A stretch of DNA of 64,000 nucleotides. Source: Candidatus Fluviicola riflensis (lineage in GTDB: Bacteria > Bacteroidota > Bacteroidia > Flavobacteriales_D > Crocinitomicaceae). This document shows, piece after piece, positions 52,259 through 61,299 of this stretch. Position numbers and translations under genes: made by a program. Each line of letters starts with the position of its first letter. Position 1 is the stretch's first letter. The notes beneath the pieces were generated by a model. That model worked only from the letters and a program-made list of their open reading frames with translations, did not search any database and was not told the DNA's origin. The DNA is taken from NCBI GenBank assembly GCA_002243285.1, contig CP022585.1, positions 3,398,641 to 3,462,640 of the forward strand, given 5' to 3'.

Positions 52259-52912
52259 TTACTCTTTTACGAACCGTAATCTGGATGGAACTTTCCCTTC
52301 AGAATATTCAATTACTTCATAAAAACCTGCGGCCAGCAACCGAACATCCAGCATTAAAGCTCCATCTGAAGAATACATCGGTACTTCTAGTTTTTCACCG
52401 GTTAAGGCAAACACTTGTACTACCGATTTTTCAGGAACAGCCCTAAGCATTACCCATTCTTTTGCCGGATTTGGGTAAAGTATCGGTGACTCAGATTCAT
52501 TTGGCGTTAGCCCGACAATATCACTCACCGAAAAAGTAGTTGTATACGACTGTGATTCACCAATAACACACGAATCTTCGTAAATCGAAGTGGATGCCAA
52601 AAAATGAAGTACATAATCTCCTGCGGGAACCTGCCCGATATCGACTGTATCATAAATATCTGTGATAACCGCGAGAGCTCCCGAATAATAACAGGCTTCT
52701 ACTACCAATGTATCATTCTCCCAGTGGAACTGATGATTGATAAACGCTCCGTTACCCGGTGTGGAAATATACGTAGCAACCCGAATCGCATCAGATTCAT
52801 TCGGATTTTGAGGAAGTACTTCCACGGAAGTAATATAAGGACAGCATTGTGATAACAACCAGGTATTCATCCCGAGAAATATCACTAACAATTGTAAACC
52901 GATTTTATTCAT
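52259..52912 (-). CDS. Secreted protein with T9SS type A sorting domain, small
   Basis: The ATG at 52912 starts signal peptide MNKIGLQLLVIFLGMNTWLLSQ; a longer frame reaches 52960 but adds a charged tail before it. The 217-residue protein has a beta-rich region (residues 24-135; CCPYITSVEVLPQNPNESD, HFLASTSIYEDSC) with several Cys. A T9SS type A sorting domain (SPILYPNPAKEWVML to AAGFYEVIEYSEGKVPSRLRFVKE) makes up about 75 residues at the end. It is exported to the surface; its ligand is unknown. It is a single gene, convergent with mlaF. Confidence 0.82.
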   Translation of the reverse strand: MNKIGLQLLVIFLGMNTWLLSQCCPYITSVEVLPQNPNESDAIRVATYISTPGNGAFINHQFHWENDTLVVEACYYSGALAVITDIYDTVDIGQVPAGDYVLHFLASTSIYEDSCVIGESQSYTTTFSVSDIVGLTPNESESPILYPNPAKEWVMLRAVPEKSVVQVFALTGEKLEVPMYSSDGALMLDVRLLAAGFYEVIEYSEGKVPSRLRFVKE

Positions 52913-53023
52913 AGCCTTCTTTTTCTTAGACTGATGAAAAAACAAGCATAAGCGTTGCATCGTCCTATCCCGGATGAAAAAGAATAAATAACCTGAGTTG
53001 GTTAGCCAGGAAAAATGTGGAAA

Positions 53024-54223
53024 TCAATACAGAAAATCGTTAAACGGATACCGGATCGCAAAAATGCGCTTGATTTCCTTGTACATCGTTTCGCGCAGTT
53101 CTTCCACGTTTGTTTTATCAACTGCTGAAATGAACACACATTTGGTGGCGTCTAGTTTCGACATCCAGCTCCGTTTCAATTCTTCCAGTGAAATGTTTTC
53201 AGGCGTCAGCGGACTCGGATCGTCTTTGTCTTTCGGAACGTACTGATACGCATCGATTTTGTTAAAAACCAGAATTGTCGGTTTGTCGCTGTTGTCAAGT
53301 TCCAGCAAGGTTTCCTGAACCACTTTGATGTGATCTTCGAAATTAGGATGCGAGATATCAACCACGTGAATCAGCAAATCGGCTTCGCGAACTTCATCCA
53401 ACGTTGATTTAAACGATTCAACCAGCTGATGCGGCAATTTGCGGATGAATCCTACGGTATCAGTTAACAGGAATGGAAGGTTGTCGATCACGACCTTGCG
53501 AACGGTGGTATCAAGCGTTGCAAACAATTTGTTTTCGGCAAACACATCCGATTTACTCAACAAGTTCATCAGGGTGCTTTTTCCTACGTTGGTATAACCG
53601 ACCAACGCCACGCGCACCAATTGCCCGCGATTTCCGCGTTGCACCGACATTTGTTTGTCGATGTCTTTCAGTTTTTCTTTCAGCAAGGCAATACGGTCCT
53701 TAACGATACGACGGTCAGTTTCAATCTGCGATTCCCCCGGACCACGTAACCCGATACCTCCTTTTTGCCGCTCAAGGTGCGTCCACAAACGTTTCAATCG
53801 CGGCAGCATGTATTGCATTTGCGCCAGTTCGACCTGCGTTTTGGCATGCGAGCTCCGGGCGCGACTCGCAAAGATGTCAAGGATCAGAATGTTGCGGTCC
53901 AAGACTTTGCATTCCAGTTCTTTTTCAATATTCCGCAATTGGGAAGGCGATAATTCGTCATCGAAAATCACCAAATCAATTTCGTGTTCCTTGATGTATT
54001 CCCGGATTTCCTCCAGTTTACCCGTTCCCACAAAAGTGCGGGCATTGGGCAATGGCAATTTCTGAACGAATCGTTTTACCGACATCGCACCGGCCGTTTC
54101 AGCCAGGAATTCCAATTCATCAAGATACTCCCGGGATTGCTCCTCGGTAGTGGAAGACGTAATAATTCCCACCAACACGCAACGTTCTTCCGTTGCATCA
54201 ACCAATACGTGACCTTCGCTCAT
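53024..54223 (-). CDS. hflX: Ribosome-associated GTPase HflX
   Basis: This 399-residue protein has an N-terminal HflX domain (residues 15-190, with RTFVGTGKLEEIREYIKE and VIFDDELSPSQLRNIEKEL). The GTPase domain then begins with G1 VALVGYTNVGKSTLMNLLS. KLFATLDTTVRKV, DTVGFIRKLPHQLVESFKSTLDEV (G3 and switch) and FNKIDAY (G4) follow. The linker RLKRLWTHLERQKGGIGLRGPGESQIETDRR is diagnostic. HflX binds 50S subunits and splits stalled ribosomes after heat stress. Length and order match the family. It precedes the cytochrome genes on the same strand, but co-transcription is uncertain. Confidence 0.96.
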   Translation of the reverse strand: MSEGHVLVDATEERCVLVGIITSSTTEEQSREYLDELEFLAETAGAMSVKRFVQKLPLPNARTFVGTGKLEEIREYIKEHEIDLVIFDDELSPSQLRNIEKELECKVLDRNILILDIFASRARSSHAKTQVELAQMQYMLPRLKRLWTHLERQKGGIGLRGPGESQIETDRRIVKDRIALLKEKLKDIDKQMSVQRGNRGQLVRVALVGYTNVGKSTLMNLLSKSDVFAENKLFATLDTTVRKVVIDNLPFLLTDTVGFIRKLPHQLVESFKSTLDEVREADLLIHVVDISHPNFEDHIKVVQETLLELDNSDKPTILVFNKIDAYQYVPKDKDDPSPLTPENISLEELKRSWMSKLDATKCVFISAVDKTNVEELRETMYKEIKRIFAIRYPFNDFLY

Positions 54224-54235
54224 TTTAAGATTATT

Positions 54236-54583
54236 CTATCGGAGTGTTTTCACAAATTCCACAAGCCCCGACTGCTCGCGTTTCGTTAATAAATCTTTGT
54301 AAGGCATCATGCCTTTATCGTTACCATTCTGAATGGTGTGGAGAATTTCGCTGTCCGATTTCGTAGAAACAGACAAATCTGCTGCTCCCGAAAGTTGTTT
54401 TTTACCATCGGTTCCATGACACGATTCGCAATTACGGATATACAGATCGCGCGCTTCTTCCGTATTCATCGGTTCGAGGTCTGCTTCCTGCTTTTCGCGT
54501 TTTTTGATTTCAGCTGCACCAGCACCACATGCTCCAAGGAACAAGGCAACCGATGCAAGTAAAACAACATTCTTTAGAACCAT
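54236..54583 (-). CDS. Small c-type cytochrome lipoprotein
   Basis: The ATG at 54583 gives a 115-residue protein with lipoprotein signal MVLKNVVLLASVALFLGACGAG, where Cys19 is lipidated. The frame extends to 54652 but that would lose the signal. It contains one heme-binding motif, NCESCHGTDGKKQLSGAADLS (CxxCH), and the distal methionine region NDKGMMPYKDLLTKREQ, which gives the axial Met. It is a one-heme electron carrier at the outer face of a membrane. It overlaps the cytochrome-b-like membrane protein gene by 10 bp. Confidence 0.88.
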   Translation of the reverse strand: MVLKNVVLLASVALFLGACGAGAAEIKKREKQEADLEPMNTEEARDLYIRNCESCHGTDGKKQLSGAADLSVSTKSDSEILHTIQNGNDKGMMPYKDLLTKREQSGLVEFVKTLR

Positions 54584-55008
54584 CCTGCTCCCAAATTTCG
54601 GAACGGCCACGGAATAGAAGCCAGGATCAGGATCAATCCGATAGTATACCAAACAGCAATTGTTTTGTGCTTTTTAGCCGGTTCTGTCGCATTTTCTGCT
54701 TTTCGTCGACCGATCGTCACCAATGCGATGGCAATAACCATTATTGCAATGTGTTCCATCCCGTAAAAACGCGCCTGACTCACTTTCATCCAGCCTTCTA
54801 CGAAAACGACTTTCGGACTGGCGAAATAAAGGATCAATCCCAGCAACAATTGCGTGTGCAAACTTACCATTGTAAACAGGTTGATCATTTTGTCTGATTT
54901 ATCATACAAACTGCTGTTCTTACGCGCAAATGCACGGCCGATTGCAACCAGTAATAAAATCAAAACCACCCATCTAAGTCCCGAATGTGTATGTATTAAT
55001 GCTTCCAT
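54574..55008 (-). CDS. Four-helix membrane protein, cytochrome-b-like
   Basis: The 144-residue protein has four hydrophobic segments (residues 11-28, 44-66, 82-100 and 118-135) and conserved His in THSGLRW, SLHTQLLLG, MEHIAIMV. Together with the neighbouring c-type cytochrome, these suggest a diheme cytochrome-b-like membrane protein that passes electrons to or from the lipoprotein. Bacteroidota genomes often label such proteins cytochrome B, but the heme sites are not proven from sequence. The 10-bp overlap with the cytochrome gene supports a joint complex. Confidence 0.75.
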   Translation of the reverse strand: MEALIHTHSGLRWVVLILLLVAIGRAFARKNSSLYDKSDKMINLFTMVSLHTQLLLGLILYFASPKVVFVEGWMKVSQARFYGMEHIAIMVIAIALVTIGRRKAENATEPAKKHKTIAVWYTIGLILILASIPWPFRNLGAGWF

Positions 55009-55119
55009 AAATCTATGTTTGGAACAAAACTACCGAAAAAAACAGGCCGTTTGTCGGAATGGAATAATCATTTTCACATGGAATCACTATTTTACGCCCC
55101 TCAAATAAAGCTGACAAAC

Positions 55120-58100
55120 ATGTATTTGCTTCGCATTCTGCTTATTTTAATTCTTCCATTCGCCGGTTGGACACAGCCTCCGGTTCCCACAAATGGTGTA
55201 GCACCGTCAAAAGGAAAGTGTTTTGCGCTGAAAAACGCCACGATCCTTGTTTCACCTACAAAAACCATCGAAAAAGGAACCTTGCTGATTAGGGACGGTA
55301 AAATAGTAGATGCGGGCGTTATTCTTATCATTCCCCAAGATGCAATCGAGATTGATTGTTCGGGAAAAACAATCGTTCCGGCATTCATCGAATTGTATTC
55401 TTCGCTGGGAATTCCGGATGCGAAATCACGTACATCAGGACCATATCCGCAATTGGAAACGGCCAAGGAAGGACCTTATTACTGGAACGAAGCCATTCAC
55501 CCGGAAATTGATGCTACAGAACTCTACCACACCAATGAAGCTGCGATTGATGAGTTACACAAAATGGGATTCGGTGCGGCAGTTGTGCATCAACATGATG
55601 GCATCGCCCGTGGAACCGGGACGTTGGTCACACTTGGAAAACTTTCGCCGAAAGAAAGTGTGTTGAAGCCGAAAATCGCTTCTTTTTATTCGTTTCAACG
55701 CGGCGCTTCACGACAAACATATCCGAGTTCCGAAATGGGAAGTATTGCGTTATTGAGACAAGCTTTTTATGATGCGGAATGGCATTCACAATATGGTAAA
55801 ACAACCAATTATTCACTGGAAGCATTGACCAATCAGCTCAAAATGCCTTCCGTTTTTTATACAAATGATAAATACGAGTTGTTGCGTGTGCACAAAATTG
55901 CACAGGAATTCAACCGCACGTTCACGATTGTGGGAACAGGCAAGGAATATGAATTATCCAATATTTGGGACACGTTTCCGCATACGATGCTTATTCCGCT
56001 CAATTTTCCTGAAGGTTATGACCTGAAAGATCCGTATATCAACCGGCAAATTCCGATGGCGGACCTGAAACACTGGGAATTGGCACCTACAAATCCGGCA
56101 CGGTTGCTACAGCAAAAAGCAAAGTTTGCCGTTACCGGATTTGGACTCAAACAAGCAGCCGATTTCTGGAAAAACATGCACAAAGCCCTTTCAAAAGGCT
56201 GGACAGTTGAAGACGCGTTGCGTTCGCTCACTGTAACTCCGGCCACACTGATCGGTGCAGATCAGGAACTCGGAACGCTGGAAGCCGGAAAATGGGCTTG
56301 TTTTAGTGTGTTTGATGAAAATCCGTTTTTATACGAAGCAAAACTGCTTGAAACATGGATAAAAGGTGATCGCACCGTAAAACTGGAAACAGCTTCGGCA
56401 GATCTTCGCGGAACGTACAGTATGAACATCGACGGCACCAAATACTGGATGGAAATCAAAGGTTCGGTGCAAAAACCGGAAGCGAAAGTAAGCTTGCCGC
56501 GTACGATCAGGGATTCGTTGACCGGTGTTTCAAAACAGGATACATTGACAGCCGATGCGACTATTCTGTACAGTGAAAACGATATTGTGATCCATTTTTT
56601 ATTGAACGAAAAAAAACTAACTCAACCCTTCAGCCTGAAAGGAATTGTGAATACCCGTGTTTGGATTTTTGAAGGTGACGGCACCAATCCGGCAGGTAAT
56701 TGGATCAAATGGAGCGCGATTCGTAACAAAACGTTTGATGAAAAAGATGCGTTGAAAAAAGCATGGACGCTCGACACGGCAAAAATGGGCAAACCGTTTT
56801 ATCCGAATAATGCATTTGGGTTCGATTCCATTCCGAAGCAGCAAACCATCGTGATTCAAAACGCCACGCTTTGGACGAACGAAAGCCAGGGAATTGTTTC
56901 CAACGGAACGGTTGTGGTCGAAAACGGAAAAATCAAAGCGATTTATGCCGGCAGCGGTACGTATACGATTCCAAACGGAGCCAAAGTAATCGACGCACAA
57001 GGCAAACACCTCACGTCGGGAATCATCGACGAACATTCGCACATCGCATTGAGCAAGGGCGTCAACGAAGGCGGCCAGGCAATTTCTGCCGAAGTTCGTC
57101 TCGGAGATGTAATCGATGCCGACGATATCAATATTTACCGTCAGTTGAGCGGAGGCGTAACTGCTGCGCAATTGCTGCACGGTTCTGCTAATCCGGTTGG
57201 TGGACAATCGGCGCTTGTGAAACTGAAATGGGGACATCTACCGAACGATTTCCTGATTCCGAATGCAACGCCCTTCATCAAATTCGCTTTGGGAGAAAAC
57301 GTCAAGCAAGCCAATTGGGGCGATTTTAATACGGTGCGTTTCCCGCAAACCCGAATGGGAGTGGAACAAGTATACATCGATGGTTTTTCAAGAGCATTGG
57401 CTTATCACAAGGCGCAGGAAGAATTTGATGTGATGAGTGACAAAAAACGTGAGAAGGCAGGAGTTTTACCACCGGCCCGCGATTTGGAATTGGATGCATT
57501 GTACGAAGTTGTCAGCGGAAAACGCCGTATTACCTGTCACAGTTACGTGCAATCGGAGATCAATATGCTCATGCACGTTGCCGATTCGTTCAAATTCAAT
57601 GTAAACACATTTACCCATATTTTGGAAGGCTACAAAGTGGCGGATAAAATGAAAGCGCATGGAGCCGGAGCTTCTACGTTTGCCGATTGGTGGGCGTATA
57701 AATTTGAGGTAAAAGATGCGATTCCTTACAATGCTTCGCTGCTGAACAAAATGGGTGTTGTGGTTGCCATTAATTCGGATGATGCCGAAATGGGACGTCG
57801 TCTGAACCAGGAAGCGGCAAAAGTGGTGAAATACGGTGGTGCCACGGAAGAAGAAGCCTGGAAAATGGTGACATTGAATCCGGCGAAATTATTACACCTC
57901 GACCAGCAAATGGGAAGTATCGCCGTTGGAAAAGATGCCGACCTGGTACTCTGGACAACCAATCCGCTGAACATTGAATCGAAAGTATTGTACACGATTG
58001 TAGACGGTGAAGTGTTGTTTGATAGTGAAGTTGATTTCGCCAGACAAAAAGAAATGGAAGCCGAACGCGCCCGCATTGCAGCAAAAATGCAGGAAGCAAG

Positions 58101-58203
58101 CAAAAAGGGAGAGGCCACCAAACCTTTCGTGAAAAAGCGTCGCGGTCAATATCATTGTAATACCATCGGCGAAGAACAATCCGAAGGCCATAACGAACAT
58201 TAA
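55120..58203 (+). CDS. Double-domain amidohydrolase with a degenerate first domain
   Basis: The ATG at 55120 is preferred because it starts a signal peptide (MYLLRILLILILPFAGWTQ). Upstream starts would place it internally. The 1027-residue product has two amidohydrolase-like halves. In the first (residues 30-430), the metal-binding HxH motif after beta-strand 1 is replaced by PAFIELYSSLGIPD. In the second (residues 590-1000), DEHSHIALSKG keeps HxH (His639, His641), and ITCHSYVQSEINML, FTHILEGYK and NSDDAEMGRRLNQEA supply the other expected ligands. The second half should be an active imidazolonepropionase-like or peptidase-like hydrolase; the first is probably structural. The C-terminus is helical and charged. 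It is followed after 6 bp by the related gene at 58210. Confidence 0.88.
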   Translation: MYLLRILLILILPFAGWTQPPVPTNGVAPSKGKCFALKNATILVSPTKTIEKGTLLIRDGKIVDAGVILIIPQDAIEIDCSGKTIVPAFIELYSSLGIPDAKSRTSGPYPQLETAKEGPYYWNEAIHPEIDATELYHTNEAAIDELHKMGFGAAVVHQHDGIARGTGTLVTLGKLSPKESVLKPKIASFYSFQRGASRQTYPSSEMGSIALLRQAFYDAEWHSQYGKTTNYSLEALTNQLKMPSVFYTNDKYELLRVHKIAQEFNRTFTIVGTGKEYELSNIWDTFPHTMLIPLNFPEGYDLKDPYINRQIPMADLKHWELAPTNPARLLQQKAKFAVTGFGLKQAADFWKNMHKALSKGWTVEDALRSLTVTPATLIGADQELGTLEAGKWACFSVFDENPFLYEAKLLETWIKGDRTVKLETASADLRGTYSMNIDGTKYWMEIKGSVQKPEAKVSLPRTIRDSLTGVSKQDTLTADATILYSENDIVIHFLLNEKKLTQPFSLKGIVNTRVWIFEGDGTNPAGNWIKWSAIRNKTFDEKDALKKAWTLDTAKMGKPFYPNNAFGFDSIPKQQTIVIQNATLWTNESQGIVSNGTVVVENGKIKAIYAGSGTYTIPNGAKVIDAQGKHLTSGIIDEHSHIALSKGVNEGGQAISAEVRLGDVIDADDINIYRQLSGGVTAAQLLHGSANPVGGQSALVKLKWGHLPNDFLIPNATPFIKFALGENVKQANWGDFNTVRFPQTRMGVEQVYIDGFSRALAYHKAQEEFDVMSDKKREKAGVLPPARDLELDALYEVVSGKRRITCHSYVQSEINMLMHVADSFKFNVNTFTHILEGYKVADKMKAHGAGASTFADWWAYKFEVKDAIPYNASLLNKMGVVVAINSDDAEMGRRLNQEAAKVVKYGGATEEEAWKMVTLNPAKLLHLDQQMGSIAVGKDADLVLWTTNPLNIESKVLYTIVDGEVLFDSEVDFARQKEMEAERARIAAKMQEASKKGEATKPFVKKRRGQYHCNTIGEEQSEGHNEH

Positions 58204-58209
58204 AACTGT

Positions 58210-59469
58210 ATGAAAAGCATTCTATTAATCAGCATTGTGCTCCTCTCAGGACTCGTTCAGGCGCAACCACAAAAAATGTTGTTGGAAAACGCCACCGTTC
58301 ATACCGGTAACGGACAGGTGTTTGAAAAAGGCTTGGTTGGAATCGAAAACGGAAAAATCACATTACTTCGAAATGCACTGGCTTATTCCTACAATCGCGA
58401 TGATTGGGATACGATTATCGACCTCGACGGACAGCATTTGTACCCGGGGTTTGTAGCGCCGACTTCCACGCTTGGACTCACGGAAATCGATGCTGTACGC
58501 GCAACTATTGATTTCAACGAAGTCGGGATTTACAATCCGCACGTGCGCTCGCTGATCGCTTATAACTGCGAATCGGATGTATTGGCAACTGTTCGTACCA
58601 ATGGCGTACTGATCACGCAAAGCACTCCGCGCGGTGGCGTGATTACCGGAAGTTCTTCGGTGTTGCACACGGCTTGCTGGAACTGGGAGGATGGCGTAAT
58701 TTCTGCCGATGACGGCATTCACATCAACTGGCCTTCGAGCCTGACCCGTGGAAATGAAGGATTAAAAACGCATGAAAAATACGCCGAACGCAAACGCGAA
58801 ATCCAGTCATTTTTTGATGCGGCAAAAGCGTATTACGCAAGTGACATTACGGTAACCGATTTGCGTTATGAAGCTTTGCGCGGCTGTATCCAGGGAAATA
58901 AACGTTTATACGTTCACGCCGACGAAATGCAGCAATTGTTAGACATTATTGACTTTGCAAAAATGTATGAGATTGATTTTCCGGTAATTGTAGGTGGTTA
59001 CGACAGTTATATGATCACCGAGCGTTTGAAACTGGCAAAGATTCCGGTAATGTTGCCACGTTTACATGCTCTTCCAATGCACGACGACGATGCGGTTGAT
59101 CTTCCATATCGTTTGCCGGCTTTGCTGAAGGCGGGCGGTGTTAATTTCTGTCTGCAAAACGAAGGTGATATGGAGGCTATGAATGCGCGGAATCTTCCTT
59201 TTTTAGCAGGAACGGCGATGTCGTATGGACTTTCGGAAGAAGAAGCCGTGAGATGTGTGAGTTTAAGCACCTGCGAAATTTTGGGTATCGACAAACAGTA
59301 TGGTTCTATTGAAGAGGGAAAGCAGGCAACGCTTTTTGCTTCGTCCGGCAATGCATTGGATATGCGTACCAATAATGTGACCCTGATTTTGATGGATGGC
59401 ATTGTGGTGAGTACTACCAATTTCCAAACGGAATTGTATTTGAAGTATAAGAAAAAGTTAGGGTTGTGA
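58210..59469 (+). CDS. Amidohydrolase-like protein lacking the metal-binding HxH motif
   Basis: This 419-residue protein has a signal peptide (MKSILLISIVLLSGLVQAQ) and an amidohydrolase layout with YPGFVAPTSTLGLTEID where HxH is expected, so the main metal ligands are missing. Later strands keep RLYVHADEMQQLLDIIDFAK and GTAMSYGLSEEEAVRCVSL plus the closing beta-sandwich IEEGKQATLFA. Taken with the first half of its upstream neighbour, this is a second candidate pseudoenzyme. It lies 6 bp downstream, so the two probably work as one complex. Substrate unknown. Confidence 0.85.
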   Translation: MKSILLISIVLLSGLVQAQPQKMLLENATVHTGNGQVFEKGLVGIENGKITLLRNALAYSYNRDDWDTIIDLDGQHLYPGFVAPTSTLGLTEIDAVRATIDFNEVGIYNPHVRSLIAYNCESDVLATVRTNGVLITQSTPRGGVITGSSSVLHTACWNWEDGVISADDGIHINWPSSLTRGNEGLKTHEKYAERKREIQSFFDAAKAYYASDITVTDLRYEALRGCIQGNKRLYVHADEMQQLLDIIDFAKMYEIDFPVIVGGYDSYMITERLKLAKIPVMLPRLHALPMHDDDAVDLPYRLPALLKAGGVNFCLQNEGDMEAMNARNLPFLAGTAMSYGLSEEEAVRCVSLSTCEILGIDKQYGSIEEGKQATLFASSGNALDMRTNNVTLILMDGIVVSTTNFQTELYLKYKKKLGL

Positions 59470-59488
59470 TTTATTAAATCTGATAGGT

Positions 59489-59845
59489 ATGAAACAGATT
59501 CTCCAACTCGAACAGCAACTCCTGGAAGCCATCAAAACAAGTGATGTGGAAGTGTTGAATCAACTCCTGCACGACGATTTACTGTTCATCGCTCCCAATA
59601 GCCAAACTATCACAAAAGAAATGGACCTGGCTTCGCACCGAAAAGGTGAAATGGTGGTGGAATCGATTGAATCACATGTAGAACAAGTGCAGCTGATCAA
59701 CAATACGGCCATCGTAGTGATTGTGTACCATACCAAAGGAAAAATGCTCGGAAACACCATTGAAGGAAGTTTTAAATACATCCGTTTCTGGCAGCGCGAT
59801 GGTGATTATTGGAAAGTTATCGGTGGAAGCTGTACGCAACTATAA
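59489..59845 (+). CDS. NTF2-like/DUF4440 small protein
   Basis: The 118-residue protein has the cystatin-like NTF2 fold pattern: N-terminal helix LEQQLLEAIKTSDVEVLNQLL, HDDLLFIAPNSQTITKEMDLASHRKG, and strands VEQVQLINNTAIVVIVYHTKGK and FKYIRFWQRDGDYWKVIGGSCTQ. Members bind small ligands or serve as enzymes; there is no signal peptide. It lies 19 bp after the amidohydrolase-like gene and may be the last gene of that operon. Confidence 0.82.
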   Translation: MKQILQLEQQLLEAIKTSDVEVLNQLLHDDLLFIAPNSQTITKEMDLASHRKGEMVVESIESHVEQVQLINNTAIVVIVYHTKGKMLGNTIEGSFKYIRFWQRDGDYWKVIGGSCTQL

Positions 59846-59911
59846 AGCGAAAAACCGACCATCCAACAGATTTTGTTGCTATTTTTGTTAGACAACAAAA
59901 CACGATAAATT

Positions 59912-60511
59912 ATGTCATTCGAATTACCAACATTAGCATACGCGTATGACGCTTTAGAACCGCATATTGACGCGCGTACCATGGAGATTCATCACTCCAA
60001 ACATCACCAGGCTTATATTACTAACCTCAACGCTGCCATTGCGGGAACGGATCTGGAAGGTAAATCCATTGAAGAAATTCTGAAGAATTGCAAAGATAAA
60101 CCGGCTGTTCGCAACAACGGTGGTGGGTTTTGGAACCACAACCTTTTCTGGGAAGTAATGGCGCCGAAGGCAGGTGGTATTCCAACAGGCGAATTGGCTC
60201 AGGCAATCAACGATGCTTTCGGAACATTTGAAGCGTTTAAAGAAACGTTTACAAAAGCAGGAGCAACACGTTTCGGTTCAGGCTGGGCATGGTTGTGCGT
60301 TGAAAACGGTAAACTGGTTGTTTGCTCAACAGCAAACCAGGATAATCCGTTGATGGGCGAAGGCTGCAGCGGAACACCGATTTTAGCCATGGACGTTTGG
60401 GAACATGCTTATTACCTGCATTACCAAAATCGTCGCCCGGACTATATGAACGCATTCTTTAATGTGATCAACTGGGATGCCGTAGCGAAGAAATACGCCG
60501 CAGCGAAATAA
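59912..60511 (+). CDS. sodA: Superoxide dismutase, Fe/Mn type (probably Mn)
   Basis: The 199-residue protein aligns with the Fe/Mn family across its length: metal ligands His27 ([10 protein letters not shown]), His76 (FWNHNLFW), Asp161 and His165 ([11 protein letters not shown]). [10 protein letters not shown] and TANQDNPLM place Gly and Gln143 at second-sphere positions as in Mn enzymes, so Mn or cambialistic use is more likely than Fe-only. It converts superoxide to oxygen and hydrogen peroxide. A TATTTTTG box at 59880-59887 could be the -7 element. A terminator follows at 60531. No signal peptide, so cytoplasmic. Confidence 0.96.
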   Translation: MSFELPTLAYAYDALEPHIDARTMEIHHSKHHQAYITNLNAAIAGTDLEGKSIEEILKNCKDKPAVRNNGGGFWNHNLFWEVMAPKAGGIPTGELAQAINDAFGTFEAFKETFTKAGATRFGSGWAWLCVENGKLVVCSTANQDNPLMGEGCSGTPILAMDVWEHAYYLHYQNRRPDYMNAFFNVINWDAVAKKYAAAK

Positions 60512-60530
60512 TCTCTGTACATTTTTTGAA

Positions 60531-60563
60531 AACCTTCAATGCTTCGGTGTTGGAGGTTTTTTT
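60531..60563 (+). terminator. Rho-independent terminator after the superoxide dismutase gene
   Basis: AACCTTCAA (60531-60539) pairs with TTGGAGGTT (60550-60558) with one G-U pair and is followed by a T-run. Confidence 0.88.
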
Positions 60564-60575
60564 ATTCAATTATTT

Positions 60576-60702
60576 CTCCCACAGATGCGCAGATTTCAGC
60601 TCGGCTAACGCTCTCGCTAATTAATTTCACAATAACTAATGGGGTTACCACTATGCGCTGTCAGCCTAGACTGAAACGCAAAAATTTGCGCATTTGTGGG
60701 AG
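60576..60702. repeat. Imperfect palindromic repeat (CCCACAGATGCGCAG arms), left of the 91-residue gene
   Basis: The arm at 60576-60596, beginning CTCCCACAGATGCGCAGA, and its reverse complement at 60682-60702 differ at 2 of 21 positions. Next to the left arm is CAGCTCGGCTAACGC, a variant of the CAGCTCGCCTAACG core shared by copies at 47642-47683 and 61165-61219. It lies in the 341-bp gap between sodA and the 91-residue gene. Confidence 0.8.
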
Positions 60703-60852
60703 TTCTTTTAATTGTTTAGTGTGTTTTCTTGAATTTAGTTCCTGCGAATTCAAAACTCAAGAGGATTATTCCTAAATTGTCATCGCCTAAGAGCTATTCT
60801 ATCCGACATCGTTCTGTGGCGTGTAAAAACATAACTTTTAAAACAAATCATT

Positions 60853-61128
60853 ATGGACGCTGCTGAATTCACAGAGTTAATGACCGCTTTTAAAGCACAA
60901 ACCGCTATTCAACCCGCCAAAAACGATCCTTTTTCCATGAGTCTTTTTGTGCAATACATCATTGCTTCCAATCTTTCGGACATGAAAGCCAATGTTGAAA
61001 ACAACACCACTTCTTTCGTTCCGTATTTGGAAAGTATGAATGAAAACCTGGCTAATATCGAAGCAAAACTAGCGGAGCTTTCCACGAAACTGACGGATAT
61101 TGAGCAAGCGATTACAACACATGTGTAA
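60853..61128 (+). CDS. Small protein of unknown function (91 residues) between palindromic repeats
   Basis: The 91-residue protein has no signal peptide. It is mostly helical: residues 3-20 (AAEFTELMTAFKAQTAI), 28-40 (SMSLFVQYIIASN), and a C-terminal heptad-like coiled coil from residue 57 to 87 (LESMNENLANIEAKLAEL). No family is recognised. It is preceded by a palindromic repeat at 60576-60702 and followed by one at 61165-61219, both of the CCTAA-core type. Coding status is supported by a clean start, amino-acid composition and the conserved coiled-coil pattern. Confidence 0.68.
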   Translation: MDAAEFTELMTAFKAQTAIQPAKNDPFSMSLFVQYIIASNLSDMKANVENNTTSFVPYLESMNENLANIEAKLAELSTKLTDIEQAITTHV

Positions 61129-61164
61129 CCTTCCATCAGCCATCTGATGAAAGAGGTAAATAAA

Positions 61165-61219
61165 TTCCCACGAATGCACGAATTACAGCTCGCCTAAGAC
61201 TGACGTGCATTCGTGGGAA
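61165..61219. repeat. Compact palindromic repeat, CCCACGAATGCACG arms, right of the 91-residue gene
   Basis: TTCCCACGAATGCACG (61165-61180) is a perfect reverse complement of 61204-61219. The adjoining left half (61166-61197) is identical over 32 nt to the reverse complement of 47651-47682. It is the shortest, best preserved copy of the element. Confidence 0.9.
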
Positions 61220-61261
61220 AAGATATTGTGTTATTTAGTAGCTTACGCCAAAGGCGTACGC

Positions 61262-61299
61262 GTAAAAACAAACGGGCCACCCGAAAGCAGCCCGTTTGT
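61262..61299 (-). terminator. Terminator for the sigma/beta-helix operon (minus strand)
   Basis: ACAAACGGGC (61268-61277) and GCCCGTTTGT (61290-61299) form a perfect 10-bp stem. Five A upstream on the plus strand become the T-run on the minus strand. It lies 225 bp beyond the stop of the beta-helix gene. The 61300-61524 remainder shows no gene, only an ATCCT-ATT-AGGAT mini-hairpin. Confidence 0.72.
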
